64,000 nt of DNA from NCBI GenBank assembly GCA_020026195.1, contig JAHHQW010000002.1:44592-108591 (forward strand), given 5' to 3'. The position numbers were made by a program, and so were the translations under genes. This DNA comes from Prevotella sp. (lineage in GTDB: Bacteria > Bacteroidota > Bacteroidia > Bacteroidales > Bacteroidaceae). This document shows, in pieces, positions 42,487-52,300 of this stretch; the first letter of the stretch is position 1, and each line of letters starts with the position of its first letter. Below the pieces are notes generated by a model that did no database searches, was not told the DNA's origin, and was given only the letters and a program-made list of their open reading frames with translations.

Positions 42487-43794
42487 TTATCTTACAACGA
42501 ACTTCTTGCCGTCCTTTACGTATACACCAGCGGGGAGGTTCTCTACGTCACCATTAGAAACCTTAACACCTTCTACTGTGTAAACTGCACCGTTACCAGC
42601 AACTTCGTCAGCTACTACGTTGTCGATACCAGCGAATCCCTGAGGATCATATGACAGTTCAAGACCAAAGCACCAGTTGTTTGCGTAAATAACTTCACCT
42701 GTTTCGTTAGATGTGAAACCAAGTGAGGGGAAGCTTGCAAATACTTCACCTTCGTCTGATTCAGCAAGAATCATCTTAGTTGTGATACCAAGTGTGCTTT
42801 CAACTGTCTCATCCCATCTGGGCTGACCGTCAAATGCCGGAGAAATCTGAACCTTTGTTGTTTCGATTAACGGACAGATAATTTCACCGGGAGCAACCTT
42901 GATAGGATCACCATTGATTGCATAGTAGAAATGATATACACCATAACCACCGTTAGGAGCCTGAACTTCTGTCAATTCAAGTGTAAGAGAGTTCTTATCA
43001 GCTAAAACTTCCTGACCACTCTGTGTAAATTTGATAATAGAAGGCTTCAGTTTGCTTACCTTGTCAGCAATACCTTCTTCACAAACCATGAGAGCATCGA
43101 ATCCTCTAACTGAGAATTCTGCATTTGAAGTGAATACTTCTCCAAAACCCTTTGATTTGAATGTACCACCACCGAGCAACTGATCAGAAACATTCTTGTC
43201 AGCTTCTGAATTAGCTGTACAGAAATAGTTGAGGAGGAAGTTAAGGTTTCCTGTAGGAACATAGTTTACAGCGAAAGCATCAGCACATACGGGTTCACCG
43301 TTGTATTCACCTTCACCCATCTGAGATGTACCACCTACGTTCATATAGCCAGATGACATGAATACATCATTCTGAAGATCTTCTGCGTTACCGAGTACAG
43401 GAGTAAAGTATCTACCCTGCGGCAGGTTGATGTCAAGTGTATTACCTTCAGCCTGTGCTCTTTCGGGCTCACCAGCGCCATCAATTTTTCCGCTAGGATA
43501 TTCCCAGATAGGCTTACCATCTGCATAAACAGCTTCAAAGTGAATATCTGTATTTGCAGGAGCAAATGTTTCACCGGGGTTGAAGAGACCCTTGTTCCAA
43601 CCTGTGTAGAACACACCCATTGGACGATAGTAGTACATGTTTACAACCTCTGCAGCACGTGTTGTGTTGGCTACAGTACCGCCAACGAATGCGTTTTCTA
43701 CAGTCTTCTGAATCTTTTCAGGGTTCAATTTCATCTGCGCATTTGCAGTCATTGTACCCGCTGCAAGAGCAGCCATGAGTAAAAATTTCTTCAT
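42487..43794 (-). CDS. Secreted protein of unknown function with T9SS-like tail
   Basis: The 435-residue protein has a signal peptide (about 1-19, ANAQ) and no domain I recognise. The body is beta-rich with few charged helices. It has several aromatic-rich stretches such as VNMYYYRPMGVFYTGWN and a Cys-poor core. The last about 45 residues (GIDNVVADEVAGNGAVYTVEG... LPAGVYVKDGKKFVVR) follow the pattern of short C-terminal sorting tails common in Prevotella. So it is probably exported through the outer membrane and surface-attached. It has a perfect promoter and its own terminator. Confidence 0.75.
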   Translation of the reverse strand: MKKFLLMAALAAGTMTANAQMKLNPEKIQKTVENAFVGGTVANTTRAAEVVNMYYYRPMGVFYTGWNKGLFNPGETFAPANTDIHFEAVYADGKPIWEYPSGKIDGAGEPERAQAEGNTLDINLPQGRYFTPVLGNAEDLQNDVFMSSGYMNVGGTSQMGEGEYNGEPVCADAFAVNYVPTGNLNFLLNYFCTANSEADKNVSDQLLGGGTFKSKGFGEVFTSNAEFSVRGFDALMVCEEGIADKVSKLKPSIIKFTQSGQEVLADKNSLTLELTEVQAPNGGYGVYHFYYAINGDPIKVAPGEIICPLIETTKVQISPAFDGQPRWDETVESTLGITTKMILAESDEGEVFASFPSLGFTSNETGEVIYANNWCFGLELSYDPQGFAGIDNVVADEVAGNGAVYTVEGVKVSNGDVENLPAGVYVKDGKKFVVR

Positions 43795-43863
43795 AGTCTT
43801 TTCTTTTTATAGTTTAAAATAATTTATTACTAATTGCTTAAAGCAGAATAATCCATTGCGCTG

Positions 43864-43894
43864 CAAATATACTATTATTTTCCGTAAAGCCAAA
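43864..43894 (-). promoter_or_regulatory. Full-consensus promoter of the secreted protein gene
   Basis: Minus-strand TTTG (43891-43894), 19 bases, TATATTTG (43864-43871). Predicted leader about 60 bases. Confidence 0.75.
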
Positions 43895-43929
43895 AAAAAA
43901 CAAATATTTTTAGTATATAACATTATCTT

Positions 43930-44289
43930 TTATGGCAAAAAGGCATCTTTTATATGATTAACAACAAATTCTGAACTATTTGTACCCAAAATAGTTACAA
44001 TATCAAAACGTGTCGGGCAGTCTATTTGATTGATAGTTACATAATTCTCGGCTGCATTTACCAGATTCCTTATCTTATAATAGCCAACCGCTTCCTCTGG
44101 ATTACAAAATATATTATTTCTACGGGTCTTCACTTCTACAAAGACAAGTTCTTCACCATCGTAGGCAATAATATCTATATCCGTATGCCCGAAACGCCAG
44201 TCACGCTGACATATTACATATCCTTTCTTTTGAAGATAACGTGCAGCCATTTCTTCACCCCAGTATCCAAGTTCGTTATGTTCTGCCAT
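43930..44289 (-). CDS. yraN: YraN/UPF0102 endonuclease-like protein
   Basis: The 119-residue protein has a restriction-endonuclease-like fold: GYWGEEMAARYLQKKGY, then the catalytic-type Asp and Glu in FGHTDIDIIAYDGEELVFVEVKTR. This is the family core. YraN proteins are found in most bacteria and their substrate is unknown; a Holliday-junction or repair role has been guessed only from the fold. It is divergent from tadA. Confidence 0.9.
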   Translation of the reverse strand: MAEHNELGYWGEEMAARYLQKKGYVICQRDWRFGHTDIDIIAYDGEELVFVEVKTRRNNIFCNPEEAVGYYKIRNLVNAAENYVTINQIDCPTRFDIVTILGTNSSEFVVNHIKDAFLP

Positions 44290-44310
44290 TACATTCCCAA
44301 ATTGATTTTA

Positions 44311-44342
44311 CAAATATACACCTATATACTGAGGAAAACAAA
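44311..44342 (-). promoter_or_regulatory. yraN promoter
   Basis: Minus-strand TTTG (44339-44342), 20 bases, TATATTTG (44311-44318). Predicted leader about 15 bases. Confidence 0.65.
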
Positions 44343-44398
44343 TATTTATGATTAAAGATATAGTTTTGAAATGAGATGAGCAATTCATTTCAAATTAT

Positions 44399-44406
44399 TA
44401 CATTTG
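44399..44406 (+). promoter_or_regulatory. Possible tadA -7 element
   Basis: TACATTTG, only 13 bases before the tadA ATG, so the transcript would be nearly leaderless. The -33 box is missing. Confidence 0.35.
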
Positions 44407-44419
44407 CAAAAAATTTATT

Positions 44420-44851
44420 ATGACAGATATAGATTATATGAGAAAAGCTCTTGACGAAGCCGAACGTGCATACAGCGAAGGTGAAATTCCAATAGGTGCA
44501 ATTATTGTATGCAATGACAAAATAATTGCAAGAGCCCATAACCAGACAGAAGCGCTCTGCGACGTTACGGCTCATGCAGAGATGCTGGCCATCACTTCTG
44601 CAGCAAATGCACTCGGAGGCAAATATCTTACAGAATGTACTCTATATGTAACTGTAGAGCCATGCCCTATGTGTGCCGGTGCCATAGGATGGGCACAGAT
44701 ACCCAGGATAATATATGGGGCACGCGATGAAAAAAGAGGATTCTCTGACATTGCGCCCAAAGCTATACACCCAAAAACGATTGTAGTAGGCGGGGTTATT
44801 GAAGATGAATGTAGGGCTCTTATGCAGAAATTCTTTAAGGAAAGAAGATGA
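44420..44851 (+). CDS. tadA: tRNA-specific adenosine deaminase TadA
   Basis: TadA converts A34 to inosine in tRNA-Arg(ACG). The 143-residue cytidine-deaminase-fold protein has His52 and Glu54 in HAEMLAI and Cys82 and Cys85 in EPCPMCAGAI as zinc ligands and catalytic Glu. It has GARDEKRGFSD in the typical position. Guanine deaminase is the main alternative in this fold; length and motifs favour TadA. Confidence 0.93.
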   Translation: MTDIDYMRKALDEAERAYSEGEIPIGAIIVCNDKIIARAHNQTEALCDVTAHAEMLAITSAANALGGKYLTECTLYVTVEPCPMCAGAIGWAQIPRIIYGARDEKRGFSDIAPKAIHPKTIVVGGVIEDECRALMQKFFKERR

Positions 44852-44897
44852 TTACATTATATATATAATATGTAATAACAAATACATAACAGAAAAC

Positions 44898-44930
44898 AAT
44901 AAAGGCGCCGGAATATCCGACGCCTTTATT
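44898..44930. terminator. Bidirectional terminator between tadA and the C10 protease
   Basis: AATAAAGGCG (44898-44907) pairs perfectly with 44921-44930. An inner CGG/CCG pairing extends it. Confidence 0.92.
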
Positions 44931-44957
44931 TATTTGTATAAAAATAATGTAATTTAA

Positions 44958-46700
44958 TTATTTCATTACTTTACGAACTTCAGTACCTTCCTTGATGACA
45001 AGCATTCCTTCTGCGGGAACATCAGCAATACGGAAGTCTGCTGCCTTTGATGTGTAAACCATACGACCCTGCAAGTCATAAACTCTAACGATATCAGATG
45101 TATGGTTTGTTGTTATTACATTGTCGATTGCAAGAACCCATGTAGGATCGTTATCGGGCTTAACTTCACTCTTTCCACCTGTAATTGTTACAAGCAGACT
45201 GTTAGAACGTCCGTCGCTGCAACGAACAGGCTGCCAAGCATCTTCTTCTACAAGATACTCTTCACCATTTCTATCTGTAGGATCGTCCTTGAGCATCCAG
45301 GCACCTTTACTTGCAAGGAAAAGACGATATTCGCCGTCAGGTAAATCAGCAGGTATTTCTGCGCTGGCTGTATAATCAATTATATTGAGATATCTGCCAT
45401 CCTTAATGTAACCCTCGTCTTTGTAAGACATATAGTCAAGCATGTGTTCAGAACCGTCAGCAAGACTCTTGAGGATTACAGCAACCTTACCTGTAAAGTC
45501 TCTTGAACTTGTATTGATGATCTGAGCCTTTATATCTCCATGGTTATAAGAAAGGACATTGCCCCACATACCCCATTTTGATGTAATTTTTGAATTTTCA
45601 AGAGGCTTGTAAAGAGGAACCATCTCGAAATCGTGATCGTATCCGTGCATATTAAGAAGTGAATAATATCCGTCTGCATCGCCGTTCCAACCGAAGTTTA
45701 CATGAACAAGACCTTCTTTATTGTAACCGTCTACGACGAAAGAATGACCAGCATCCTGACCTCCGATAGAAGAAGCTGCACCGAAAATCAGAGGATATCC
45801 TTTATCAAGTGAACGATATGCAATGTCATACCATTCGTCTGTTGTATAATAACCTGCATTGTAGCAGTCCATTGAACGATCATACTTAAAATAAGTATAG
45901 AAAGCTGTAGGTACGTCATGTGTATAAGCACCTGAACCACTTGATGCATACTGCATCTTTACAGAAGCACCAGTACATTTCATCAGATATGCAACAGCAT
46001 CAGCTTCGTCATTTGTGAATCTATGTTGAACATATTCATTAAGCATATTGTTCCAGTCGAACATTTCTTCATCAAATCTAAGTCTTACTTTACCTGAAGA
46101 ACCCTCTCCCTTGGGAGGAGTATATGTGAAACTAATCTTACCTCTACCAGTATCAGGATAGTTGTAATACTTCATTGCCTGTGCCATTGCAGTAGCAACA
46201 CAACCAGTAACGTAGTTCTGACCATCTTCTTCGTTTACTGGAGTCTTACGGAAGAAAGGATCAGCCTGTCCCCATAATGTCTGACAGAGCATAGGAACTT
46301 CTTCCTTATATTCAGGATTAATCTTTGTCTTGGGAAGAGATGTTCCATTTGCAAGACATTCTTCGATATTCTTATTAGCAAGTTCAAGATACCACTTGAA
46401 CGCGGGTGCCATATTTTCTGTATCGAACTTAGAATCAGAATAACCGATAACGGCAGGCATTGCATCATCATTAGCTACTACTACGTAAGAACCTGTAGGA
46501 TAGCCTACGATTGAGAGCTGAGCGAAAGAGTTATCGAGAATCTGGAGTTCTAACTTCTGTCCTGCAGCAGTTGTCTTTAAAGCTTTTGTCTGAAGAACTT
46601 CAGCAGCTGCAGAAAGAATCTGAGATTTTGTTCGCTTTTCAGCGTTTACTGTTACTCCGGCAAAAGCAGCGGCAGCAACAAGTAATAAGATTTTTTTCAT
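44958..46700 (-). CDS. C10-family (streptopain-like) secreted cysteine protease
   Basis: The 580-residue protein has a signal peptide, a Spi_C10-type propeptide (about 20-130, with GYPTGSYVVVANDDAMPAV) and the peptidase domain. Catalytic Cys is about residue 167 in YVTGCVATAMAQAMKYY, and His is about 319 in GHSFVVDGYN, followed by VNFGWNGDADGYY. The C-terminal part is beta-rich and ends with a sorting-type tail (VRVYDLQGRMVY... EVRKVMK). C10 proteases of Prevotella and streptococci degrade host and surface proteins. The ATG at 46700 is chosen, where the signal peptide begins. A terminator separates it from the SusCD genes upstream. Confidence 0.92.
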   Translation of the reverse strand: MKKILLLVAAAAFAGVTVNAEKRTKSQILSAAAEVLQTKALKTTAAGQKLELQILDNSFAQLSIVGYPTGSYVVVANDDAMPAVIGYSDSKFDTENMAPAFKWYLELANKNIEECLANGTSLPKTKINPEYKEEVPMLCQTLWGQADPFFRKTPVNEEDGQNYVTGCVATAMAQAMKYYNYPDTGRGKISFTYTPPKGEGSSGKVRLRFDEEMFDWNNMLNEYVQHRFTNDEADAVAYLMKCTGASVKMQYASSGSGAYTHDVPTAFYTYFKYDRSMDCYNAGYYTTDEWYDIAYRSLDKGYPLIFGAASSIGGQDAGHSFVVDGYNKEGLVHVNFGWNGDADGYYSLLNMHGYDHDFEMVPLYKPLENSKITSKWGMWGNVLSYNHGDIKAQIINTSSRDFTGKVAVILKSLADGSEHMLDYMSYKDEGYIKDGRYLNIIDYTASAEIPADLPDGEYRLFLASKGAWMLKDDPTDRNGEEYLVEEDAWQPVRCSDGRSNSLLVTITGGKSEVKPDNDPTWVLAIDNVITTNHTSDIVRVYDLQGRMVYTSKAADFRIADVPAEGMLVIKEGTEVRKVMK

Positions 46701-46717
46701 AACAAGCAAAATTTAGC

Positions 46718-46755
46718 GAAAAAAGGGAGAACATAAAAATACTTTATATTCTCCC
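46718..46755 (-). terminator. Terminator between the Sus locus and the C10 protease
   Basis: Read on the minus strand, GGGAGAA (46749-46755) pairs with TTCTCCC (46725-46731) and is followed by TTTTTTC. It lies 26 bases past the lipoprotein stop and 18 bases before the protease ATG, with no good promoter between. The protease may depend on readthrough. Confidence 0.88.
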
Positions 46756-46780
46756 AAAATTATAAGATTTAAATTAAATA

Positions 46781-47776
46781 TTAATCAATGTATGTAAGTG
46801 ATCTGTACTCGAAGAAACCGAAGTTACCCTGCTGTGAAGGTTCACCTGCTACCTGATACAACATTGCCTTAGAATTGTGCGGGAACTTGATAGGATTAGG
46901 AATGTTATACTTGATAGCATTGCCGTTGCCGTCAAGAATAGGATTACCATTAGCATCCTTAAGTTCAGCCTTTGTCATTGTGAAGTCAGCTACGATAGGT
47001 TCTGTTTCCTTTCCAGCTTCTGTATTAAGGAATACACACTGGAATGTGATACCATTACCTTCGATTGTAGCAACCTTACGGTTCATAAGGAAACCAATCT
47101 GACCCTTAGCTGCTTCAATGTCGTATGTATAAGACATAGGCATTGCCAATTTAACAGGACCTAAGTTGGGAAGACTTGCAACTGAAGAGAGGAGAAGTTC
47201 CTTATTGTAACGAGAATCTTCCTGGTTAGAAGCACCACCCATGTTAGCTACTGCAAGAACAGGTGTCTTAGAGTTTGTTGTGAAGTTGAATTCGAAGTTA
47301 TACTGTCCGAAGAGTGATTCGTAAGTATATTCTTCGCCATCATTATCTTCGAGACGAACTGTTGCAGAAACAGTACCGGGCTGAGCACCCTTCAGGTCTA
47401 CGATGTTAAGTCTGAACTGACGAGCATCTGTAGGGATACGGTCGTTGATAAGAACGAGCTCTACATTTACTTTATTTACGAGAGAGTCAGCAGGAATATT
47501 GAACTCATAACCTGTGATATAGAACATTGAGTCTTCAATAGCCTGTTCTGCACCGTCTACTGGAGCAACTTCAACGCGGAAACGGATATCGCCGTTTCTA
47601 TGATTTCCGTTAACAACAACGGGGATTTCCTGAAGTCCAGCACCTTCACTGAAAACGATAGTTTCCTTCTCGAAACCTACTGTAACTTCTTTCTGTGTAT
47701 TGTAATCGTCATCATCAGAGCAAGAAGCAAAGAATGAAACGGCTACAATCAGCATTAATAATTTTATGTATTTCAT
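46781..47776 (-). CDS. Surface lipoprotein in the SusE/F position
   Basis: The 331-residue lipoprotein has Cys19 (SFFASC) followed by SDDDDY, an acidic stretch like the lipoprotein export signals of Bacteroidota. It has a Calx-beta/DUF4843-like domain (about 30-150, ending VSATVRLEDND) and a second beta-rich domain (about 155-331). It begins 20 bases after susD. Proteins in this place bind the substrate at the cell surface; the ligand is unknown. Confidence 0.75.
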   Translation of the reverse strand: MKYIKLLMLIVAVSFFASCSDDDDYNTQKEVTVGFEKETIVFSEGAGLQEIPVVVNGNHRNGDIRFRVEVAPVDGAEQAIEDSMFYITGYEFNIPADSLVNKVNVELVLINDRIPTDARQFRLNIVDLKGAQPGTVSATVRLEDNDGEEYTYESLFGQYNFEFNFTTNSKTPVLAVANMGGASNQEDSRYNKELLLSSVASLPNLGPVKLAMPMSYTYDIEAAKGQIGFLMNRKVATIEGNGITFQCVFLNTEAGKETEPIVADFTMTKAELKDANGNPILDGNGNAIKYNIPNPIKFPHNSKAMLYQVAGEPSQQGNFGFFEYRSLTYID

Positions 47777-47796
47777 ATCCTTTTTTCATTTAAAAA

Positions 47797-49338
47797 TTAA
47801 TTCAAATAACCTCTGTTCTGCTTAACATTGGGGTTAGCATCGATTTCCTGCTGAGGAATAGGCCATGTCATTCTAGGATCGTTAGCAGGAACGTAAAGGT
47901 TTGTTGTAGTCTTGTTGCCAGGGAAGTGGCAGATGCTCATATCCTGAACATCACCCTTACGGTCGATAGGATCGTGCCAACGCTTAAGGTCTACGAGACG
48001 TGTGCCTTCAACAGCAAATTCACGACGACGTTCGTTCTTAACTTCCTGCATGAGTTCATCAGCACTTGCATAAGTCTTGTTGTCGAAGTAATCTATACGT
48101 GTAGCCTGAAGAGCGTTAAGGTACTTAGCACCATCTGTTACGTTACCCATCTTAGCATAAGCTTCAGCTGCGATAAGATAGAACTCAGCAATACGGAATA
48201 CAACGGGTTCGTTAGCAAAACGGCCATTAGGCTTGAATTCCTCGTAAAGAACTGTCATATCAGGATATTTGTTGAAGAGCTTAACGCGTGCCTTACCACC
48301 GCTTGCAGCCTGGATGTTGTAAGATGCGAAGTATACGTCTTTTCTGAAGTCGTCCTCATCGAAGAGGTTAACGAGTGAACCAGAAGGAACATAGTCTACG
48401 ATCTGTGAAATACCAGGGAGACTGGGGAGAAAGTTTGTACCGTTGCCAACTACAAGTTCTTCCTTGCTGGGGATGGGGAGTTTGAAGATAAATTCTTCGC
48501 TGTCACCACCACGACCGTCATGCCACATATCAGCGATTTCGTCTTCACCTTCTGCAAGTGTGTAGTCTTCGCCGTCAACGAGTTCTGTTGCATATTCAGC
48601 AGCCTTTTCGTAGTTGTCTGTTGCAAGAGCAATACGAGCACGGAGAGCTGTGATACAGTCTACTGTAATCCAACCTTCACCTGAAAGTCTCTTAATACGT
48701 GTTGCAGCTGAATCCAAGTCATTGTTGATCAACTGATATGTTTCACGCATTGTAGAACGTGCGGGATACTGTGAGTTATCATCAGTAGGATTGAAAGTTG
48801 TCTGCAGAGGAAGACCCATATCAGGTGTGTCTGCTATTGATTCCTCATAGTCTTCACAATAGTACTGTGTCATGTAGAAGTACATAAGAGATCTAACGTA
48901 GTATGATTCACCAATAACGTTAGAGATCTTCTTCATATCATTCTCAGAGAAGTTTTCGAGTTCCTTTTCTGTCAGCTTAGAAGCTGAGTCGATGATATAG
49001 TTACAGTGACCGATGATGCTGTAAGCAGATGCGAACAGACCAGCGAAATCACCTGTAGCTGATGTGAACTGCCAACGGTAGATTTCACCCCATGCGTTAG
49101 AGAAACCATCTACAGCGTTGAAGTTATCTGCCATGACATCTGGCATTGAGATGATACCACCAGAGAAGAAACTTCTCAGCGGTGCATACAATTGAATTCT
49201 AAGATCATTGAAGTCTTTAGGAGTCTTGGCATAGTCATCAGCGAGAATATTTGAGGCAGGCTTTGTATCCATATCGCAAGATGTCAAGCCGAGGCCTAAT
49301 GTCAAAATAGACAATAATAAAACTGATATCTTTTTCAT
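47797..49338 (-). CDS. susD: SusD/RagB-family surface nutrient-binding lipoprotein
   Basis: The 513-residue lipoprotein has Cys21 (GLGLTSC) and the SusD helical fold, with an N-terminal TPR-like region (YYVRSLMYFYMTQYYCEDYEE). The conserved C-terminal block has RIAEFYLIAAEAYAKMGN, ERRREFAVEGTRLVDLKRW and TWPIPQQEIDANPNVKQN. SusD closes over the SusC barrel and captures the nutrient. It follows susC by 21 bases. No glycoside hydrolase is nearby, so the substrate may not be a polysaccharide. Confidence 0.94.
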   Translation of the reverse strand: MKKISVLLLSILTLGLGLTSCDMDTKPASNILADDYAKTPKDFNDLRIQLYAPLRSFFSGGIISMPDVMADNFNAVDGFSNAWGEIYRWQFTSATGDFAGLFASAYSIIGHCNYIIDSASKLTEKELENFSENDMKKISNVIGESYYVRSLMYFYMTQYYCEDYEESIADTPDMGLPLQTTFNPTDDNSQYPARSTMRETYQLINNDLDSAATRIKRLSGEGWITVDCITALRARIALATDNYEKAAEYATELVDGEDYTLAEGEDEIADMWHDGRGGDSEEFIFKLPIPSKEELVVGNGTNFLPSLPGISQIVDYVPSGSLVNLFDEDDFRKDVYFASYNIQAASGGKARVKLFNKYPDMTVLYEEFKPNGRFANEPVVFRIAEFYLIAAEAYAKMGNVTDGAKYLNALQATRIDYFDNKTYASADELMQEVKNERRREFAVEGTRLVDLKRWHDPIDRKGDVQDMSICHFPGNKTTTNLYVPANDPRMTWPIPQQEIDANPNVKQNRGYLN

Positions 49339-49359
49339 GTTAATTTCTATTTATTTAAA

Positions 49360-52300
49360 TTAGAATGTAATTTGAGCACCAACTGAGTACTGACGTGTGT
49401 TAGGGTAGTTACCCAGTGAAATGTTAGCGTTAACTTCAGGGTCATAACCACGATAGTCTGTGAATGTCAAGAGGTTACGTCCTACAACAAAGATCTTAGC
49501 GCCCTTGATAACACCGTTAGTCTTCATGAGAAGAGTTCTCGGGAGGTTGTATGACAGCTGAACCATCTTCAGACGTACGAATGTAGCGTCTTCGAGAAGG
49601 TGTGTATCGAAGTGGATGTCAGCATCCTTTGCAGGAATTTTAGTAACATCACCCTTCTTCTGCCACATGCTAAGCATTTTTCTTGACTGGTTGTCCTTAC
49701 CAGCAAATGTCGGGTTTTCACTGAAGAAGCGTTCATTGTTGATCATGTATCTGTCGAACATACCTGTGAACTGTACATCAAGTGTAAGGTCTTTCCATGT
49801 GAATGAAGTTGTCAAACCACCTGACCAAGGAGCGAACTGATTCTTACCTGTAAGAACCTTATCGTTTTCTGAGTAAACCTTTGTCTTGTTACCATTCTTG
49901 TCAAGCCAGATATTCTGACCATCGCGGGGGTCAACACCTACCCAGCGTACCATGTAGAACTGTCCGTAAGCTTCACCCTTCTTAAGCATAAGACCTGTGT
50001 TACCTATTACATATTCATCCATGCCCTGGAAGAGGTCTGTAATCTTGTTAGAGTTGTAGTTTCCATTGATGTTCAAGTTCCACTGGAAGTCCTTTGTGTT
50101 AAGGATGTTTACGTCGAATGAGAAGTCAACACCACGGTTGCGCATGCTTGCTACGTTTCCGAAGCCTGAGCCGAAACCAGTTGTATATGAATAAGGAATA
50201 GACATAAGCATGTCTGATGTTACCTTATTGTAGTATTCTATGTTGAAACCTAAGCGGTTGAAGAGTCTACCAGAGAGAGCGAAGTTAAGAGTCTTAACTG
50301 TTTCCCATGTCAAGTTAGGATTACCAGGGTTTGCAATACCTGTACCACCCTGTCCCTGATACTGACCACCCATACCGATAAGTTTGAGGTGGAGATACGG
50401 ACCGATAGCAGAGTTACCTGTAGAACCGTAAGATACCTTGAAGCTTAAGTCATTCAACCACTTTCTTGTAGACTGCATGAACTTTTCGTTTGTAACGTTC
50501 CACATGAAAGCACCTGCACCGAATGTAGCCCAACGCTTGTTTTCACCGAAGAGTGATGAACCATCACGACGGATTGACAAGTCTACGAAATAACGATCCT
50601 GGAAACCATAGTTCAATGTACCGAACCAAGAGTTTCTAACATCTTCTGTCAAATCTGCCCAAGGAATTTCAGCCTTGGTAGCAGCGCTCGGAAGCATGAA
50701 ACGGTCATCAGGAATACCATTTACTGTAATACCTTCATTCTGATCCTTAGAATACATAGACTCCTGACCAACAAGAGCGGTAAACTGATGGTCGCGAGCG
50801 ATGTTCCACTTATACTCGATAGTGTTTGTAACTGTCCACTTGTAGAATGTTTCGTAGCTGTTACTCATTGTAGACGTCTCGAATTCGGGACCAATCTCAG
50901 GAACGATCAAGTTTCTGTAGAAGCTTCTTGCGTTAACCCACTCAAGACCTACAGCTGAACGAATGTTAAGACCCTTGATAGGAGTGATGTTGATGAATGC
51001 GTTCTCGTTGATACGAGTGTTATCATTGTGGCTCGGCTGAACTCTACTCAGGAAGTAGGGGTTGAAGTAACCGAGGATGTCAAAGTAATGTAATTCTTTG
51101 TTAGAGAATCCGTTGAATACTGAGTTTGCGTAGTCGATAGAACCATCTTCGTTGTAAGCCATACCTTCGTTGTACTCATAGTAGTTCTGGATAGGCAGGT
51201 ATGTACGAGATGCGAATACCTTATTATATATAGAGTTGCTCTGTGAACGACCACCGAATGCAGTTGTACCGAACTTCTTATAAGCGAGGTTTGTGTAAGC
51301 ACCAACCTTCAACCAGTCTGTAACCTTTGTCTCCAAGTTTACACGGAATACTTCACGACGCATGTTAGAGTCATCCATAATACCGTCAGCGCTATAGTGA
51401 CCGAAAGAAATCAAGTAAGATGTATTCTGTGAACCACCGACCATGCTGAGGTCAATCTGGTATGTAGGAGCAGAACCACCGAAGAAGATATCAGCCCAGT
51501 CTGTAGAAATACCGTTGTTGATATAGAAGTTCTTCATATCCTGGAAAGCCTGATCTGTCTTCTTAGAAGGGTCAAGTATTTCCTGCAGGTTTAACCATTC
51601 CTTAGAGTTCATCACCTTCTCTTTATTTCCAGTTGCCTTAGAAATACCCCAGAGAGCTGATACTGAAATTGTAGGCTTCTGACCGAGTTTACCTCTCTTA
51701 GAAGTAAGGATGATAACACCGTTAGCAGCACGTGAACCATAAATAGCTGTAGCAGATGCATCCTTGAGGACTGTCATGTTAGCGATGTCGTTCGGGTTAA
51801 GTGCGTTGAAAGCATCACCTGTAATTTCAGAACCATCGAGGATGAAAAGAGGTGTTGTTGATGCACTGATTGATGATTGACCACGGATAGACATTGAAAC
51901 ACCAGCAGAAGGCTCACCAGAGCTGGTGAATACCTGAACACCTGAAACCTGTCCCTGAAGAGCGTCACCAATGTTGGCAACCGGACGGTTTTCAAATTTC
52001 TTTGCGTCAACTGTTTCAACAGAACCTGCTACAGTACCGAGTTTCTTTGCAGAACCGTAACCTGTAACTACGAGAGCTTCAAGAGCGTGATCGTCCGGCA
52101 TAAGCTTAATAGTCATTTCGGGCTTAATGGGAACGAGTGTTGTCTTGTAACCAACATAAGAAACTTCGATTTTCTTAAATCCTGCGGGGACATTAAGAGA
52201 GAATCGACCTTCAATGTCGGTAATTGCTCCTGCCTTTTCATTTCCCTGAACTCTGACAGTAGCACCAATAATGGGTTCGTCATTGTCTGAGTCAATGACA

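Noticed and set aside
46781..47776. Sugar-specific SusE/SusF assignment
   Set aside because: Position and lipoprotein signal fit, but the sequence does not show a defined starch- or glycan-binding module.
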